Shown: positions 23,501 through 36,630, counted from the stretch's first letter. The stretch is 64,000 nucleotides of DNA from Hedera helix (GCA_947179155.2 OX359284.1:6644932-6708931), one strand, 5' to 3'. Program-made: numbers and translations. Notes: generated by a model from the letters alone, not told the origin.

Positions 23501-24778
23501 CTATTGATAATACCTACGAAGCCGAACAACATGCCAAGTATTTGGAACATTCTTTCCATCCATGCCCTGAAGCTTGTAAGTCCCTACCTGTAAAACTTCA
23601 ATCACCAGGTACGGACCTTCCCATGTAGGCATTAGTTTCCCAGTTTCTCGAGGTGTAGATGCCTCGGCTTCCCGAAGGACTAAGTTACCTACTTGGAATG
23701 TTTTGTTCTTGACATTTTTATTGAAGTGTCGAGCAGTTCGCTGTTGATATGTAGCAAGTCTGAGGACCACTGAATCACGCTCTTCTTCCAATAAGTCGAG
23801 GTTCTGTCGAAGTCCCTTGCTATTGAGAATCTCGTCGAAGCTAAGGACTTTGGATGAGGGTATTCCGATCTCAATAGGTATCTAGGCTTCAGAGCCATAA
23901 GCTAGTTTAAAGGGTGTTTCTCCCGTGGTAGTCCGAGGAGTGGTTCGGTAGGCCCAGAGAACATGTAAAAGTTCTTCGGGCCATGCTCCTTTCGCATCAT
24001 CCAATCTTCTCTTTATGCCGTGGAGAAGTGTCCTGTTGGTGACTTCTACCTGACCATTTGCCTGTGGATGGGCTACCGAAGTCCGACGATGTTGGATATT
24101 AAGTTCAGCTAAGAATCCTTCGAATATCTTGCCCACGAACTGAAGGCCGTTATCCGAGACCAGAATCATCGGAATGTCGAACCGGTAGACTACCTGTTCT
24201 TTAAAGAATTGGAGACATGTGTGTTCGGTGATTTTGGCGAGTGGCTTAGCTTCTACCCATTTAGTGAAGTAGTCAATGTCGACGACGACAAACTTGACCT
24301 GTCCTTTACTCTGTGGAAATGGGCCCAAGATGTCAATTCCCCAGACCGCAAAAGGTATTGGAGAAAGTATCGGAGAAAGCTCTGTGGGAGGTTGATGTGG
24401 AACAGATGCAAAGATTTGGCACTTGTGACATTTTTGGACGAAATCTTTGGCATCCTTGAGCATGGTCGGCCAAAAATATCCTCGCCGTAAAATTTTATGG
24501 GCAAGTGCCTTTGCTCCCACATGGTCCCCGCATATTCCTTCATGGACTTCTCGGAGAGTGTAATTAGATTCCCTTGGGTCGAGACATCGAAGAAATGGGG
24601 AAGAATAAGATCTTCGATATAGCTGATCATTCATGATACAATACTTGGTGGACTTGTACTTTATTCTTCGGGACATAGACTTGTCTTCAGGCAATTTACC
24701 AGTCAGAATGAATTGTAAGATCGGGGTCATCCAAGAATCTGCTTGTTCAATATCCATCACTGTCTGAACCAGGGTGCT
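23501..24778 (-). pseudogene. Tat element integrase, broken
   Basis: Minus-strand reading frame. From the N-terminus it has an HHCC zinc finger (LREVHEGICGDHVGAKALAH, then KCHKCQIFA), then the catalytic core with all three acidic residues in place (WGIDILGPF, VSDNGLQF, NGQVEVTNR). The C-terminal domain (WEGPYLVIEVLQVGTYKL) ends at 23501. A stop at 23882-23884 interrupts the frame after GSEA. The start of the domain is joined to the RNase H region by a frameshift near 24750-24780. As part of a polyprotein it would insert the element's DNA into the host chromosome. Confidence 0.9.
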
Positions 24779-25559
24779 CGGATGCTAAAGATTTTCTAAA
24801 TATACTGCTCCGTCTAATTCCCCTTGATCGGTGGTTGCCAATTTGGAAAGGGCATCGGCCATTGTATTTTCCGATCTGACTACTCCTATAATCTGATACT
24901 CCGGGAAGAATGTCAACAATGATCGAACTAGTTGGAGATAGGCTTGTAAATGAACTTCTTTTCACTACCAGTTGGGAGTCGCTATATACTGCTAAGTTCC
25001 TCACCTCCAAGCTACGGACCAATTTTAGCCCTGCCACCAGTGCTTCATATTCAGCCATGTTATTAGTGGCTATGAACCCAAATCGTATAGATTGTTGTAT
25101 TTTAAAACCTTCGGGAGAAGTGAGGATGATGCCAGCCCCGCTTTTCGCCCCGGTGGCGGACCCATCTACAAATAGAGTCCATACAGTTTCTTCGGGGGTT
25201 GATGTCAATTTATCAGAGTCGGGTTCTTTGTCCTCTGGACCATCAGGAAATGAACACTCGATGATAAAGTCAATGAGGGCTTGTGCTTTAATGGCTATCC
25301 GAGGATGAACCTCTATATTAAACTTGCTCAACTCGATGGCCCATACTGCTAGCCTTCCCGACGACTCTGGTCTGTAAAGGATTTTCCGAAGCGGCTGATC
25401 TGTGAAGACGAGGATAGTCCGACCTTGGAAGTAATGTCGGAGTTTCCGACTGGAGATAACCAACGCGTAAGCCAACTTTTCTAGATTTGGGTACCTTGTT
25501 TCAGCATCTCGAAGAGCGTGGCTTATGTAGTAGACATGTTTTTGTCCCTGTAAATCTTC
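24779..25559 (-). pseudogene. Tat element RNase H plus archaeal-type RNase H
   Basis: The first domain continues from the reverse transcriptase with RNase H motifs (TRYPNLEKLAYALVISSRK, then VFTDQPL). The second, about 130 residues, shows WTLFVDGSATGAKSGAGII, then NNMAEYEALVAGL and VYSDSQLVV. This is the Asp-Glu-Asp arrangement of the archaeal/plant type of RNase H gained by the Tat lineage. A stop near 25560 separates this part from the reverse transcriptase. After SDSQLVV the frame shifts, so the C-terminal part is lost from the main frame. Confidence 0.85.
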
Positions 25560-26942
25560 TCATATCAGAGTGGACCTGATCGCCAAAGAAGTGGTAGATA
25601 AGTACAGTTGTAGATTTTCCTCGGGGAGTGTTTTACTCAGTATCGGAGGAGATGAGATATACCTTTTAATTTGATCAAAGGCCTCTTGGCAGTCTTCGGT
25701 CCATAGAAATGTCTTCTGATTCTGGGCCCCCTTCAGAGTACCGAAGAAAGGGAGACATTTTTCGGCTAAGCGTGCCACAAACCGACGAAGGGCTGCCAAC
25801 CTCCCCGTTAACTGTTGAACCTCTTTAAAGTTCTTCGGCGATTGCATTTCAAGGATAACCGATATCTTTTTGGAATTTGCCTCTATCCCTCTACGACTAA
25901 CCATATATCCCAAGAATTTGCCTGACCCGAGGCCAAATGTGCATTTAGTTGGGTTTAGTCTCATGTTTTTCGATTTAATGTTCTTGAAGCATTCCTTCAG
26001 GTCGACAAAATGGTCTTCTTCCCTCATGCTTCGGACGATCATGTCGTCGACATAGACTTCCATATTCCTCCCAATCTGACTACTGAACACTTTGTTCATC
26101 ATTCTCTAATAAGTAGCTTCGGCATTGATTAATCTGAAGGACATCACTTTGTATGCGTAGATGACTCGGTGTGTGATAAAGGACGTTTTCGGGATATCAC
26201 TTTCATGCATAGCAATTTGATTGTATCCCGAGAAAGCATCCAAGAAGCTCATTATAGTGTGACCCCATGTGGAATCAATCAGTTGATAGATACTCGGGAG
26301 AGGGTAATAATCTTTCGGGCATGCTTTATTCAGATATGTATAATCCACGCACATACTCCACTTCCCATTATACTTTTTAACCAGCACCACATTCGCGAGC
26401 CATTCTGGGTAAGTGATTTCAAAGATGAAGTCAGCAGCCAAAAGTTTATCAATTTCATTATCAATTACCTGTTGTCTTTCGGGAGCTATGTTCGTTCGTT
26501 TTTGCTTAACAGGTTTTGAGTTCGGGTTTACACTCAGCTGGTGCACGGCCACAGTCTTATCAATGCCTGACATATCGGCTGGGACCCAAGCAAAGATATT
26601 CGAGTATTCTTGTAAAAGAGCCACCAGCCGTGCTCTGGTTTCTTCTTGAAGGTCTGTTCCAATCTGTATTGTTTTCTCATCGTCTTCTTGAAATAAAGGA
26701 ACCTGGATCGTGTCTTCGGCAGGTGTTGCTATTGGTTCGGTGCATCCCTCAGTGAAAGGTTCGAGCTTAATCTTCATGGTGGCTTTCTGTTTGTTGTCGA
26801 TGATAGGGGACGTCTGAATGGTTTGCAGATAGCATCTTCGAGAAAGATCCTGATCACCGACTGATTCCCCGATCCCATTTTTGGTTGGAAATTTCATTTT
26901 TAAATGCGGGATAGAGGTAACGGCTTTTAATGCTGACAGAGT
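25560..26942 (-). pseudogene. Tat element reverse transcriptase, broken
   Basis: Minus-strand frame. It starts abruptly at the border of the inserted solo LTR with RTTLSALKAVTSIPHLKMKF (end of the protease region). The reverse transcriptase follows: WLANVVLVKKYNGKWSMCVD, FLDAFSGYNQI, then MEVYVDDMIVRS with the catalytic YVDD at 26043-26054 intact. A stop codon at 26106-26108 cuts the domain in two just ahead of YVDD, at a place where related elements have a glutamine. A second stop lies at the 25560 end. Confidence 0.9.
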
Positions 26943-26947
26943 CGTTC

Positions 26948-28786
26948 TGAAAGTAGTATGCCCTCAAGCCAACCACATTTGATGTGATAAGCATATACGT
27001 TGTAATCTTGTTCATTTATTAATAAAAGTATCAAGACATTTCTTTATTCATGATTAATTACTTGAATTAATCAAATGGATAAACCCATAGTTTTTGAGCA
27101 ATACTTTTAAAACCATGATGAGGATTATGCTAATGAGATCTAAATTCAAGATAGCTCAAAACTAAAATTGTTCCTAATCGTTGGATCACTAAAATGGGGA
27201 TTAATGAATCCGGATAGATTAGTACATACTATGCTTGCTCTTATGAAGAGAATGATTGATCTCATAATCATTTGTGTAGAGACACTAAAGCAAGTATGTA
27301 GGTGCTTATTAGAGAATAAGTTCACTGAATGTGACTCGCTCAAGGAACACCTAATGGAGTCTTACTTTCCTGTCAATAGGAGTTCCTTTTTGTGATAGTA
27401 GTACAAGTGATCCTTAGACTTGAGATCATCATAGTATCTTGTGTATGATGAATTATATTTTGACATATTCCTTAAAACCTTTAGGGTGTAACAAAGGGTA
27501 TGATTGGATATAATAAGTCATACATGGAGATAGGTGAATGATCAACAAAAAATCTACCACTTCTAGTAAAAGAAGAGAATGTCCTGTGCGATTCGATAAA
27601 TGACAACTCAGTAGTCCTTGGCCAAGGCAGAATGGAAATTAGAAAGTAGTTTCTAATTTACATTAGTTAGAATTATTCATTTAAGGATCGAAATGCATAT
27701 AATCAAATAAAATAAGACTTGACAGTTAAACCATGTCTTATATTTGATTGAGATGTTGTGAGGTAGAAGGATTGATTTGTACGGTAACTATTCGCTGAAT
27801 AGGTTCTTTTGTGATTAAATGTTGAAATCTATATTATCTGGAAAGTCGTTGATCGCTAAGGGGGCTTACCCTTATTATGGAATAAATATTATTTATTTAA
27901 ATGAATTAAATAGTTTAAATTATTTATATAAATAAGATTAGAATAGTTTTAATTAATTTATTCTATAACCGGTTTAATATGGAGAACCTAAAGGGTCACA
28001 CCGCAAAAGGAAAATAATTATTTAAGAAGTAAATGACATAATTATAATAATGAATTAAGTATATTTAATTTATACTATGTGGATAGAATAAATTAAATAG
28101 CTTAATATTTATAATTTAGTATTTTAGAAATACTAATTATAAATTAATAAGAGGAGTCTTATTATTATTATTATTACTATTATTGTTATTATTTAGTTCC
28201 TAAATGGTTTAGGAATTAATTAATAAGAGTACTCTCATAATTAATAATTAAGTTCCCAAATGGTTTAGGAATTATAATTATTATATTAAATTAATTAAGA
28301 TCCTAATTAGATTAGGAGTTTAATTAAAAACCCTATTCCTAAAGGTGTTAGGAGGGTTTACTAAATCTATAAATAAGAGAAGTCTTATTATGGATTAAGG
28401 TTACACACATACACTTCCATAAGTTTTGGGAGAGTACTCACATATTCTCTAGAGAGAGAAAACTAGGGTTTGCCATAACCCACTTCTTGAATCTTTATTA
28501 TTCCTTGGTGGATCACCTCTAGAGGCCAAATACTTGGGTGGCTAACGTTGATCATTGGAATCCAATCGGTGAAATTCAAGGAGATCGTGAAGGATTTGGA
28601 GGTGAACTTGTACCCGTTGAAGCTTTGAGTTCTACAAGGGTATATCTCTAACTTCTTCTTTATCAATTAATAATTGCGCATAAAGGTCGATCCTGGATTA
28701 TGGTTTGTAATTTTTTAAATTTAATTTTACCATACTTTCGCTATTTTGTGCAATTTGATTACGTCTATGAATTTTACAAACCAACA
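26948..28786. mobile_element. Solo LTR of 1.84 kb inserted in the Tat pol gene
   Basis: The ends are TGAAAGTAGTATGCCCTC and TTACAAACCAACA, so TG...CA. The flanks are CGTTC (26943-26947) and CGTTA (28787-28791), a 5-bp duplication with one mismatch. Removing it restores pol: the right flank reads, on the minus strand, VQVESNYNVILG, and the left flank continues RTTLSALKAV. No internal genes and no second LTR are present, so it is a solo LTR left by recombination. It contains a TTA microsatellite at about 28148-28192. I cannot tell Copia from Gypsy. Confidence 0.85.
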
Positions 28787-28791
28787 CGTTA

Positions 28792-30710
28792 TTCCCAAGA
28801 TGACATTGTAGTTACTTTCCACCTGAACTACATAAAAATGGACCATAATGGAAGCTTGCTTTGGGGCAGTCCCGAAAATCACAGGCAATTCGATCGTCCC
28901 TGCTATACGGATCAGGTTATTCCCGAAGCCATATAAGGGGGACTCATTGCAGATTTCCAGCTTCCTTCCCCCCCAAGTCTAGCCGATTGTATGCTCGACT
29001 GTAGAATACATCGACTGAACTCCCATTATCAACAAGCATCCTCTTCATATCCATAGTGCCGACCTGAGCTGTAATGACCAATGCATCCTGATGCGGAGTA
29101 ACCATCCCCGGCGGATAATCGTCATCGGAGAAAGTGATGGGGTCGGTCTTGATATCGTGTGGTTTACTGGATACTTGATGAACTTCTCTTCCGAAAGCTT
29201 TCCTCTTTCGGTTAGATAGGACGGAGATCGATCCTCCGGAAATGACGTCAACCACTCCTCTTGCCTCGGAAATGGGTGGAGGTGGTTCGAGGAGATCGAA
29301 GGCTGATTGCCGATAAGAATCGGCGACATAACAGTCGAGGTTACCCTTCCGTATCTGTTTTTTTAGAAAATCTTTGAGCTGGTAACACTCCTCGATATTA
29401 TGCCATTTTGCTTCATGATAGGTGCAATATCTATCCCCGTTCTTCTGTCTTGCGAAAACCCGAATCTTCGGGGGCTTTTCGTAGAAGGGTTCATTTTTTA
29501 TCGCTTTCACGATATTACTTTTATTTGTATTCAGGGGTATGTAATCCTTATCGTCACCCCTTCTGTCCCTCGGGGGATCGTTCTTTTGCTGTCGATCTCG
29601 GCTGGAATCTCTTCGATCATTCCCCTTTTTGCCGTTGCCATTGGATTTCTTTTCAGCACTTTCTCCTTCGGGGTTTCTCTGGTGAAAATCGCCTATGTTT
29701 TTCGAAGAACCCCGAAGATTGGCGAGAGCCTCTTCCAATTCTACGAACTTGTTTACTTTCACGTAAGTTTCTGATAGGGTTTCCGGGGCCTTCGAGATGA
29801 GTTCCTCGATCAACCTGCTGGACTTGTCAACATTTAATCTCATAGTTAAAAACTGGATTACCTGTTTCGGATCGATTCCGTTGATTTCGGACACAGCCTC
29901 CCGGAATCTTTTGACATACTGCCGAAGAGTCTCATTCGGCTTCTGTTTTACTTGTAGTAGAGAGGTCATCATTCTGGCCCGTCTTTTATTGCTCCCAAAG
30001 CGGGTATGAAATTGTTCTTATAGCTCTTTCCATGACTTAATAGACCCGGTCGGGAGAAAGGTGACCCATTCTCTAGCCGTCTTCTTTAGAGTGGATAGAA
30101 ACAGGTGACACATCGCCACTGCAACGTGACCATGGAAGTGCATGGCTTGCTCGAAGGAGTAGGTGTGATCATGCCGGTCTCCCGTTCCGTCGTACATCTC
30201 CAAAGTGGGTACCTTGCGACTTCGATCGATTTTGACTTCTTTTAAATCCTTTGAGAACGGGGAGAACCGGGCCTTCTTAGACCCATAGTACTTGTCTGAA
30301 GCCTTCTTGGGTGAGGATTCTCCAGTATGGCTCCCGTGGCTGCGTCTGTCCTCCCTATCCCTTTTGGAGGGTGATCGGGCTCGCTTCCTCAAATCCGCCA
30401 TCCAAATCGACTTGGAGTGGGTCAGTTCCTTTTCTCGGGGTTGGGGGCCACTTCTACTGCGTTCCATGTGTCTATCATCCCGTCTACCACGGTGGTCTGA
30501 GCGAGAGGCCGAGCCTCTTTGGCTCGAGAGATCATTACCTGTTTCGGTTAATTCCTCGTACTGCCTGTCAAGCTCTTTCTGCTGGATATCTAGAGCCTTT
30601 TTCTTGTCGAGGATTATCTGGAGGCGACATTCTTTGTCTGCCGCCGTCTCCCGGCGAGGCTGGGAGGTTGTTGGTCGTCGTGAATGACTCTGGGAGTGTG
30701 AAATTTCCAT
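28792..30710 (-). pseudogene. Tat element gag and protease, broken
   Basis: The minus-strand frame begins MEISHSQSHSRRP at 30710. A highly charged N-terminal region is followed by the capsid-like domain (RKVPTLEMYDGTGDRHDHTY, then TAREWVTFLPTGSIKSWKEL), a stop at 30018-30020, then the continued capsid frame (LQVKQKPNETLRQYVKRFRE). A zinc-binding C..H....H....C segment (RYCTYHEAKWHNIEECYQLK) follows. The aspartic protease has MLVDNGSSVDVFY. The frame ends at TGA 28944-28946, after which a frameshift leads to the remaining protease sequence up to the solo LTR border. Two lesions plus the insertion make it non-functional. Confidence 0.9.
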
Positions 30711-30750
30711 GTCAATGATGGTTGATGGAAACTTTATTTGGTACTAAAGC

Positions 30751-30766
30751 CCTCCTTCTAGCGCCA
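30751..30766 (-). other. Primer binding site of the Tat element
   Basis: Directly inside the 5' LTR the minus strand reads TTGGCGCTAGAAGGAGGG. The TGG start and the position fit a primer binding site. I cannot assign the tRNA. It is not the initiator-Met sequence. Confidence 0.6.
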
Positions 30767-30767
30767 A

Positions 30768-31254
30768 TGTTGACGTCTGATTCTGTCCGGCTGTCTTGTT
30801 GGCCGTCCGGGTAGGATACCTGTACAAAAGTCTTAACGGCTTGGGCCGTTGGTGGACTCCTCCGGTGTGAGAGTTAGTGAAGGTTTTAAGAAAGATCAAC
30901 AATGAAGGTCTGTGTATTTAGTATAGGAGTAATGTGCATGTGTGCGTAACTCTTTCCTCCATCATTGACTGGGTATTTATAATGCACACCGACTCTTACC
31001 CATTCCCTTTGGGATTGTCCATCAACGTGGTATAGTTTGAATAGGAAGGTAATCTCCTAAACCATCTGGGAACCTGACTCATATTCTAATTTGGATTAGA
31101 TATAGTAAATAGCCACAGTCCAGATTGGGTTAGAGACATATCCCAAGCCTATTAGACTTAGAAGTCCTCATAAGAATCTGCCAAGCTGACGGTCCGTTAG
31201 GCCTAGCCGAACGTAGATTACCAGATCAGGCTCAGCTAAATATTCATCCTAACA
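30768..31254 (-). repeat. 5' LTR of the Tat element
   Basis: 487 bp, TG...CA, pairs with 19634-20121. About two dozen substitutions separate the two by eye. Confidence 0.95.
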
Positions 31255-31259
31255 GGAAG

Positions 31260-33307
31260 TCTTTTATAAACTGTGAGAACTAACATTTTTTCATGCATAT
31301 CTTTATAGTAGTTAGATCAAAGGTGCTATAATCTAATGACAAAACTCTTTTTTTACTGTACAAAATCACATGTTCGAATTTCCCACCATCAAGAAATTAG
31401 AATCTAACATGTGTTACAAAAGATGAAAGATAAGTTAATTACCCCTTGCACCCTCCCCCACCCCCCACGTCCCCTCTGTAGACTCCCTAGACCATAAAAT
31501 AAAATGTATTCTTCAAATTGAATTGTAATATTATATGTTATTGAAAATAAATAAATTATAGTATATCGTTTAAATGATAAAAAGTACAGCACATTTATTA
31601 CATCCAAAAAGAAATTCTAATACTAAACACGAGCAAATACTTCCTCCATGCCAATTTATTAGATGTTTTAGGAGTCTTTTTTTTCTTCTTTTCGTTCCAC
31701 TTTAATAGTTATTTTTTCTTAATTATTTAGGATTGAAAGTTGTCTACATTCCTATAATACTTCTAATTTATCTCCTCTTTTAAAGGAAATTTATTCGTTT
31801 TTTCTCGTGTAATATAAAGGGTCAAATATTAAAATTAAGACCTGTATTAATTATAAATTAATAATATTTTTAATATATATATTTTATGTTATAACGACTA
31901 ATAAATTAGACCGGCACCACATGCTAAAAGGCATGCATGCAAGTTTGAAATTTCTACACCCTCCCGTTTGATGCTTGTATTAATATGCGTGGCTGGTGAT
32001 CAAAATCAGGGAAGAAGTCACCCATTCAAATGTGGGGTCAATTGAGCTCATTGTAATTTTTTTATTTTATAATATATAATAATTTTAGAAAAAATTTAAG
32101 TATGATAAATAAATTAATTCTATTAAAATTTTATAAATTTTTTAATATACAGAATCAAATAAAATTTTATATTTTCTCAGATCACTCTTACACTTTTATA
32201 TATACATTTTACACTTTTATAGGACTACCTACTTGTTCACATTTATTTCTGCAAGTATACCAGAATGAAGCATGGAGATATATGGATGGACAGCTGTCCC
32301 AATAATTTTGCCAGCTTCCCCAAGAATGTCTTTTCCCCTTTTTATATTTGCTTATAAATTGGTTATCCCTCCTATCCATATCATTCAATATCTTATGTGC
32401 TATCTTATCTTATGTGCTATCTTGTTACAATTTTGTTTTTTCCCTTTCAATTTTCGTTGTCTATTGCAATAATTCATTTTATTTATTTATTATTATTATT
32501 ATAAAAACACAGATTTTTATTCTTAAATTATCATGGCGTGTTATTATTCTGCTTAGATAATAATCTATAATAATATAAAGTCACGTAAAGAAAAAGAATA
32601 ACTCAAAAAAATTATTGAAATTCAGGCAAATATATCTTCGCATTTTCTTTTGCGCCAACATTTTACTTCGTTAGATAAATACAATGGAAAAGACTCTTGA
32701 AATTGTAATTATTTATAAAAATATGATATCATATATAGTCGTGATACACTGACTCAACATATTTAAAAGAATTATTTATAAATATGTAAAATACAACTTG
32801 CACCTTGGATTTTATGGATGTAGAATACAAATTAGAAGTTAGGTGTTGTGAAGTTTAATACCGCGCTACATGCCTCAAGTATTGTCAAACAATTCGGCTA
32901 GGGGAATTAGAATATGAATGGGTAGGGACGAAGTTACATAGTAGTGTGCGGGGTCACTTCATTGAAAAAAATATATAATTTAGAATATATGATAATTTTA
33001 AAAAAAAAATAAGTGTAATGGATAAATCGATTCTATTGAAATTTTATAAATTTCTTGATATATGAGATTAAATTAATTTTTTTTATAATTTTTTTAATGT
33101 CATATTTGTTTTATTCCTTTATATATGCATACTCCTATGATCTTCTTAAAATAAATAATAATATAATTTATATTATTTTTAAAATAATTAAATATTTATG
33201 TATAGATTTATGATTAGAAAAACATTTTAGAGGTCAATAAGGTATGTCTATATATAAGGTCACTATTTATTTTATTAATAATATTATAATTAAATACATA
33301 TTTTATA
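31260..33307. other. Intergenic block with a diverged direct repeat, no gene
   Basis: Sequence at about 32066-32200 (TTAATTCTATTAAAATTTTATA) recurs diverged at about 32975-33100 (CGATTCTATTGAAATTTTATA). A GGGACGAAGTTACAT...GGGGTCAC stretch near 32926-32955 resembles decayed hAT ends like those of the next element. A C-rich run lies near 31441-31480. Confidence 0.35.
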
Positions 33308-33371
33308 TATATAATCAGTGGCGGAACCAGAACAAAATTACAGGGGGGTCAAAATCACTTAATAAAAAAAA

Positions 33372-35857
33372 TTATTTATTGACGCTTGAACTACTTCTGT
33401 CCGATACACGACTGAGAGGAGCCAACTGTATTCTGCGACTCTGCATAGTTTGAAAACGTCTCAAAATTTGTTCGTTTTCAATTGTTAAAAAAATATCATT
33501 CTCAATATAAACTACCAGACTGTCATTCATCCACTCGTCTCCCATTTTATTACGCAAGTCAGTCTTGACAATTTTCATCGCAGAGAATACTCTTTCAACA
33601 GTAGCAGTCGCAACTAGTAAAATCAAAGCCAACTCGATCAATCGATATACCAATGTAAAAGTCATATTTCTTCTTGTTTCAATCAGCTTCTTAGCAAGAC
33701 TTCCCAAACCTTCGATCCCAATAAATTGATTATCACTTCACATATCATAAATATAATTAATAAGTTGATCCCCAAGTATCATGCGATCAGTCACTGAGAA
33801 ATCTTCTGGATAAAGCTCAGCAAGACGGAGTAAATTATTTTTGTCAAATTTAGAGAACGAATCACTTGGATCAAGGCATGATATGCATAAAAGTAACTCT
33901 GTGCTTGCTTCTGAAAAATGATTGTTCATCTCTTGAACAATTGAATCAACAACCTACATTGTAATAATGAAAAATCAACAAAAGAATATAAATTCTTGGA
34001 TAAGAATAATGAAAAAAGTTTATATACTTATACCTGACAAAAAATCTCAACACGATAATGATGAAAATTAGTAATAATTTGTCCGTTGCGCCTGCTACGA
34101 CCGCGGGATCTCATGTTGTCTTCCATATTAATTATCAGGATCATATTCTTCTCGCAAAAAATATTGACTTCCTTCAAAAAATTCTCCCATTCCGCCTCCC
34201 TAAAATCTTGTAGTCGAGCTTTCATTACCCCAATCAATCTCACAGCATGTACAATGTTTTGATCTTTTTGTTGCAAGACAAGTAACAAATCATTTGTGAT
34301 TCCCAATAAATATTTCATCAAATGCATCACAAATAAAAATTCATAATTCTCCATCTTATCAATCAAACTTATGGCTATACCACTATTATCATCAGAAGTA
34401 CCATCATCATGCACATTTTCAAGCACTTCTAATACGGAAGTCCACATAGATATAAGACGGAGTATAGTTATGTAATGTGACCCCTAACGAGTATCTCCTG
34501 GCCGTCTTAAACTCGTTTCTTGATTTTTTCCTTTACCACTAACTATCTGTCCCTTTTCCAAACACTTTACGATCCTATCATGTTCAAGCTGTCTAAGTTT
34601 ATCTTTCCTTTTACATGATGCTCCAGCCACATTCACAATCATAATAACATATTGGAAAAAATCACTTACAATACGGTTGCTCCTGGCAACAGCAACAACA
34701 ACTAATTGGAGTTGGTGAGAAAAACAATGGATATACCTTGCATATGGATTTTCTTTTAAAATAAGAGCCTTCAATCCATTGAACTCGCCTCGCATATTTG
34801 AAGCTCCATCATATCCTTGACCTCTCAATCTCGATAATGACAATTTATGTTTTGCAAACAATTCATCAATAGCATTCTTCAAGGAAATAGATGAAGTGTC
34901 AGGCACATGTACCACACCAAGAAACCTTTCAATCACATCTCCATGGTTGTTTACATATCTCAAAACAACTCCCATTTGCTCCTTTATTGAAACATCTCGA
35001 GACTCATCAACCATAATAGAAAAGATCTTGTCCCCAATATCATTAATGATGGCAAGTGTAGTTTCCACATCACAAGCAGTTGCTAGTTCTTTTTGAATTT
35101 TTGGAGAAGTCATTTGATTGTTTCCAGGAGCATTCTCATTAACTACCTTGCCTACCTCTTCATTTCGTAGGCTGTACCACTCAAAAAACTCTAGGAAATT
35201 TCCCTTATTTGATGAAGTCGATGACTCATCATGTCCACGAAAAGGCAAACCTTGCTTCAAAAGAAGGCGTGTGACATCCAAAGCCGCCGTTAAACGGATG
35301 CGATAAGCAACCTCCATCTCTTGCCCGTGTGCTAGTAGTATATGTGACACACTCTGCCTTTGATTTTGAAAACCTTGAAGTTGTATTCTAGCATCATTAT
35401 GAGCACTATTCGAAGTACCCACATGTTCTTGAAATTTTTCCAGTGCCTTTTTCCAATTGCTAAACCCTTTTTTTGTAAAAGCATCTACTCTGTTTGAATT
35501 ACCAAATAGATAGCAACAAAAGCAAAATGCCGCATCCTTTGAAATGCTATACTCCAACCACTCAAAATTTTTAAACCAAGTGGGCCTAAAGCTTCTCTTC
35601 ACATTAGAAAAGTTTTTTTTTGGATAATTATGGGCAATTGGTTGACATGGACCTCTAGTCAAATACTCTCTTCGAACTTGATCACGAATCATAATATCAA
35701 AGTCTTTAATTGATTTACGTAACCCCGGATCACTAACGATATCGTTCGTATTGAACTCCACACGTGAATTATTTATACCACCACTTGCTTCAGAACTTGG
35801 TAATTGACTATTAGAAGAATCAACAGTTCTTGGTCGCTTAATCAAGTATTTATCCAT
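33372..35857 (-). pseudogene. hAT transposase (TTF zinc finger, DUF4371, hATC), inactivated
   Basis: The frame starts MDKYLIKRPRTVDSS at 35857. The N-terminal TTF-type zinc finger (RSFRPTWFKNFEWLEYS, then AAFCFCCYLF) is followed by the DUF4371/RNase H-like core with MVDESRDVS and GQGYDGASNM and a CFSHQLQL segment. An 80-bp intron (34033-33954, GTATAAG...TGTAG) splits the 3' part. The C-terminal dimerisation domain reads VATATVERVFSAMKIVK with the conserved Glu. Two stops break it: TAG at 34484-34486 where related proteins have the Trp of the conserved DTRW, and TGA at 33738-33740 where an Arg is expected. Apart from these the product would be about 800 residues, full length for the family. 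Confidence 0.9.
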
Positions 35858-36630
35858 AATCTATAATAAATAAAAACATCAAGTATTCAAATCTTAAATA
35901 TAGCATCATTATATCATCAATATACCATCATTGATCATTATACGGTTATACCATAAATATACTTATATACCATTTCTCAAATTTATATTCAAATTCATTT
36001 TGCCCAATTATAACATTTCACAATAATTTCATCAATTTAAATATTTCATAATGTAATGGCAATATGGCATAACAAATTAACAATTAACAAACTATAAGAT
36101 CTAAATCTCTAAACTCTAATTTAATGGCAACATTAAGCACAAAATTTCATATTAACAATCAATTTTAACTAGTGACAATAATAACCATTAATCATAATTC
36201 ATAAATCCATAATTTTTTAAAACCCTAAATCTAATATTTAATTAAATTTACAAATTACAACTTACCCTGATGGCTATTGGCTAAGGCTGACAGTTGACTG
36301 GAGCAACCGAGCAGCCGCCAGCCGGAGCAGAGCAGGGGACAGCCGACGAGGAGCACGAGCAGCCGGAGTAGAGCAGGGGAGAGCCTTGGAGGAGCACCGT
36401 GCACTGGAGTCTGGAGCAGCCGAGCATGGGAGAGTCGCCGTCCGTCGACCCGGAGACTGGAGAGAAGATAGGCAACAGGCGGAGGCGCGGAGCTGTGAGG
36501 GAGCCGGAGACGGAGGACTGAGCTGTGAGGCCGTGAGGGAGTTGTCGGCTGAGAGAGTGAGAGGCGTGAGTGCGTGACCACCACCGGGCAGATAAGGAAA
36601 ATTGAAAAAAGATTTTTTTTTTTTTTTTTA

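Larger units (their letters stand above)
19634..31254 (-). mobile_element. Ty3/gypsy LTR retrotransposon of Tat type, with a nested solo LTR
   Basis: Two LTRs in direct orientation (19634-20121 and 30768-31254) begin TGTTGACGTC and end CATCCTAACA on the plus strand. An exact 5-bp duplication, GGAAG, lies at 19629-19633 and 31255-31259. Genes on the minus strand run gag, protease, reverse transcriptase, RNase H, extra RNase H, integrase. The integrase-last order is Ty3/gypsy, and the second RNase H of archaeal type marks the Tat lineage. The LTRs differ by roughly 5% by eye, so the insertion is not recent. Coding capacity is lost through stops, frameshifts and an inserted solo LTR at 26948-28786. 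Between pol and the 3' LTR lies an opposite-strand gene. Confidence 0.95.

Noticed and set aside
24209..25308. Plus-strand frames opposite the Tat integrase and RNase H
   Set aside because: They are complementary shadows of conserved minus-strand domains and show no domain of their own.
29400..30718. Plus-strand frames opposite Tat gag
   Set aside because: Shadows of the gag frame. Unlike the frame at 20914-23121 they have no splice structure or family resemblance.
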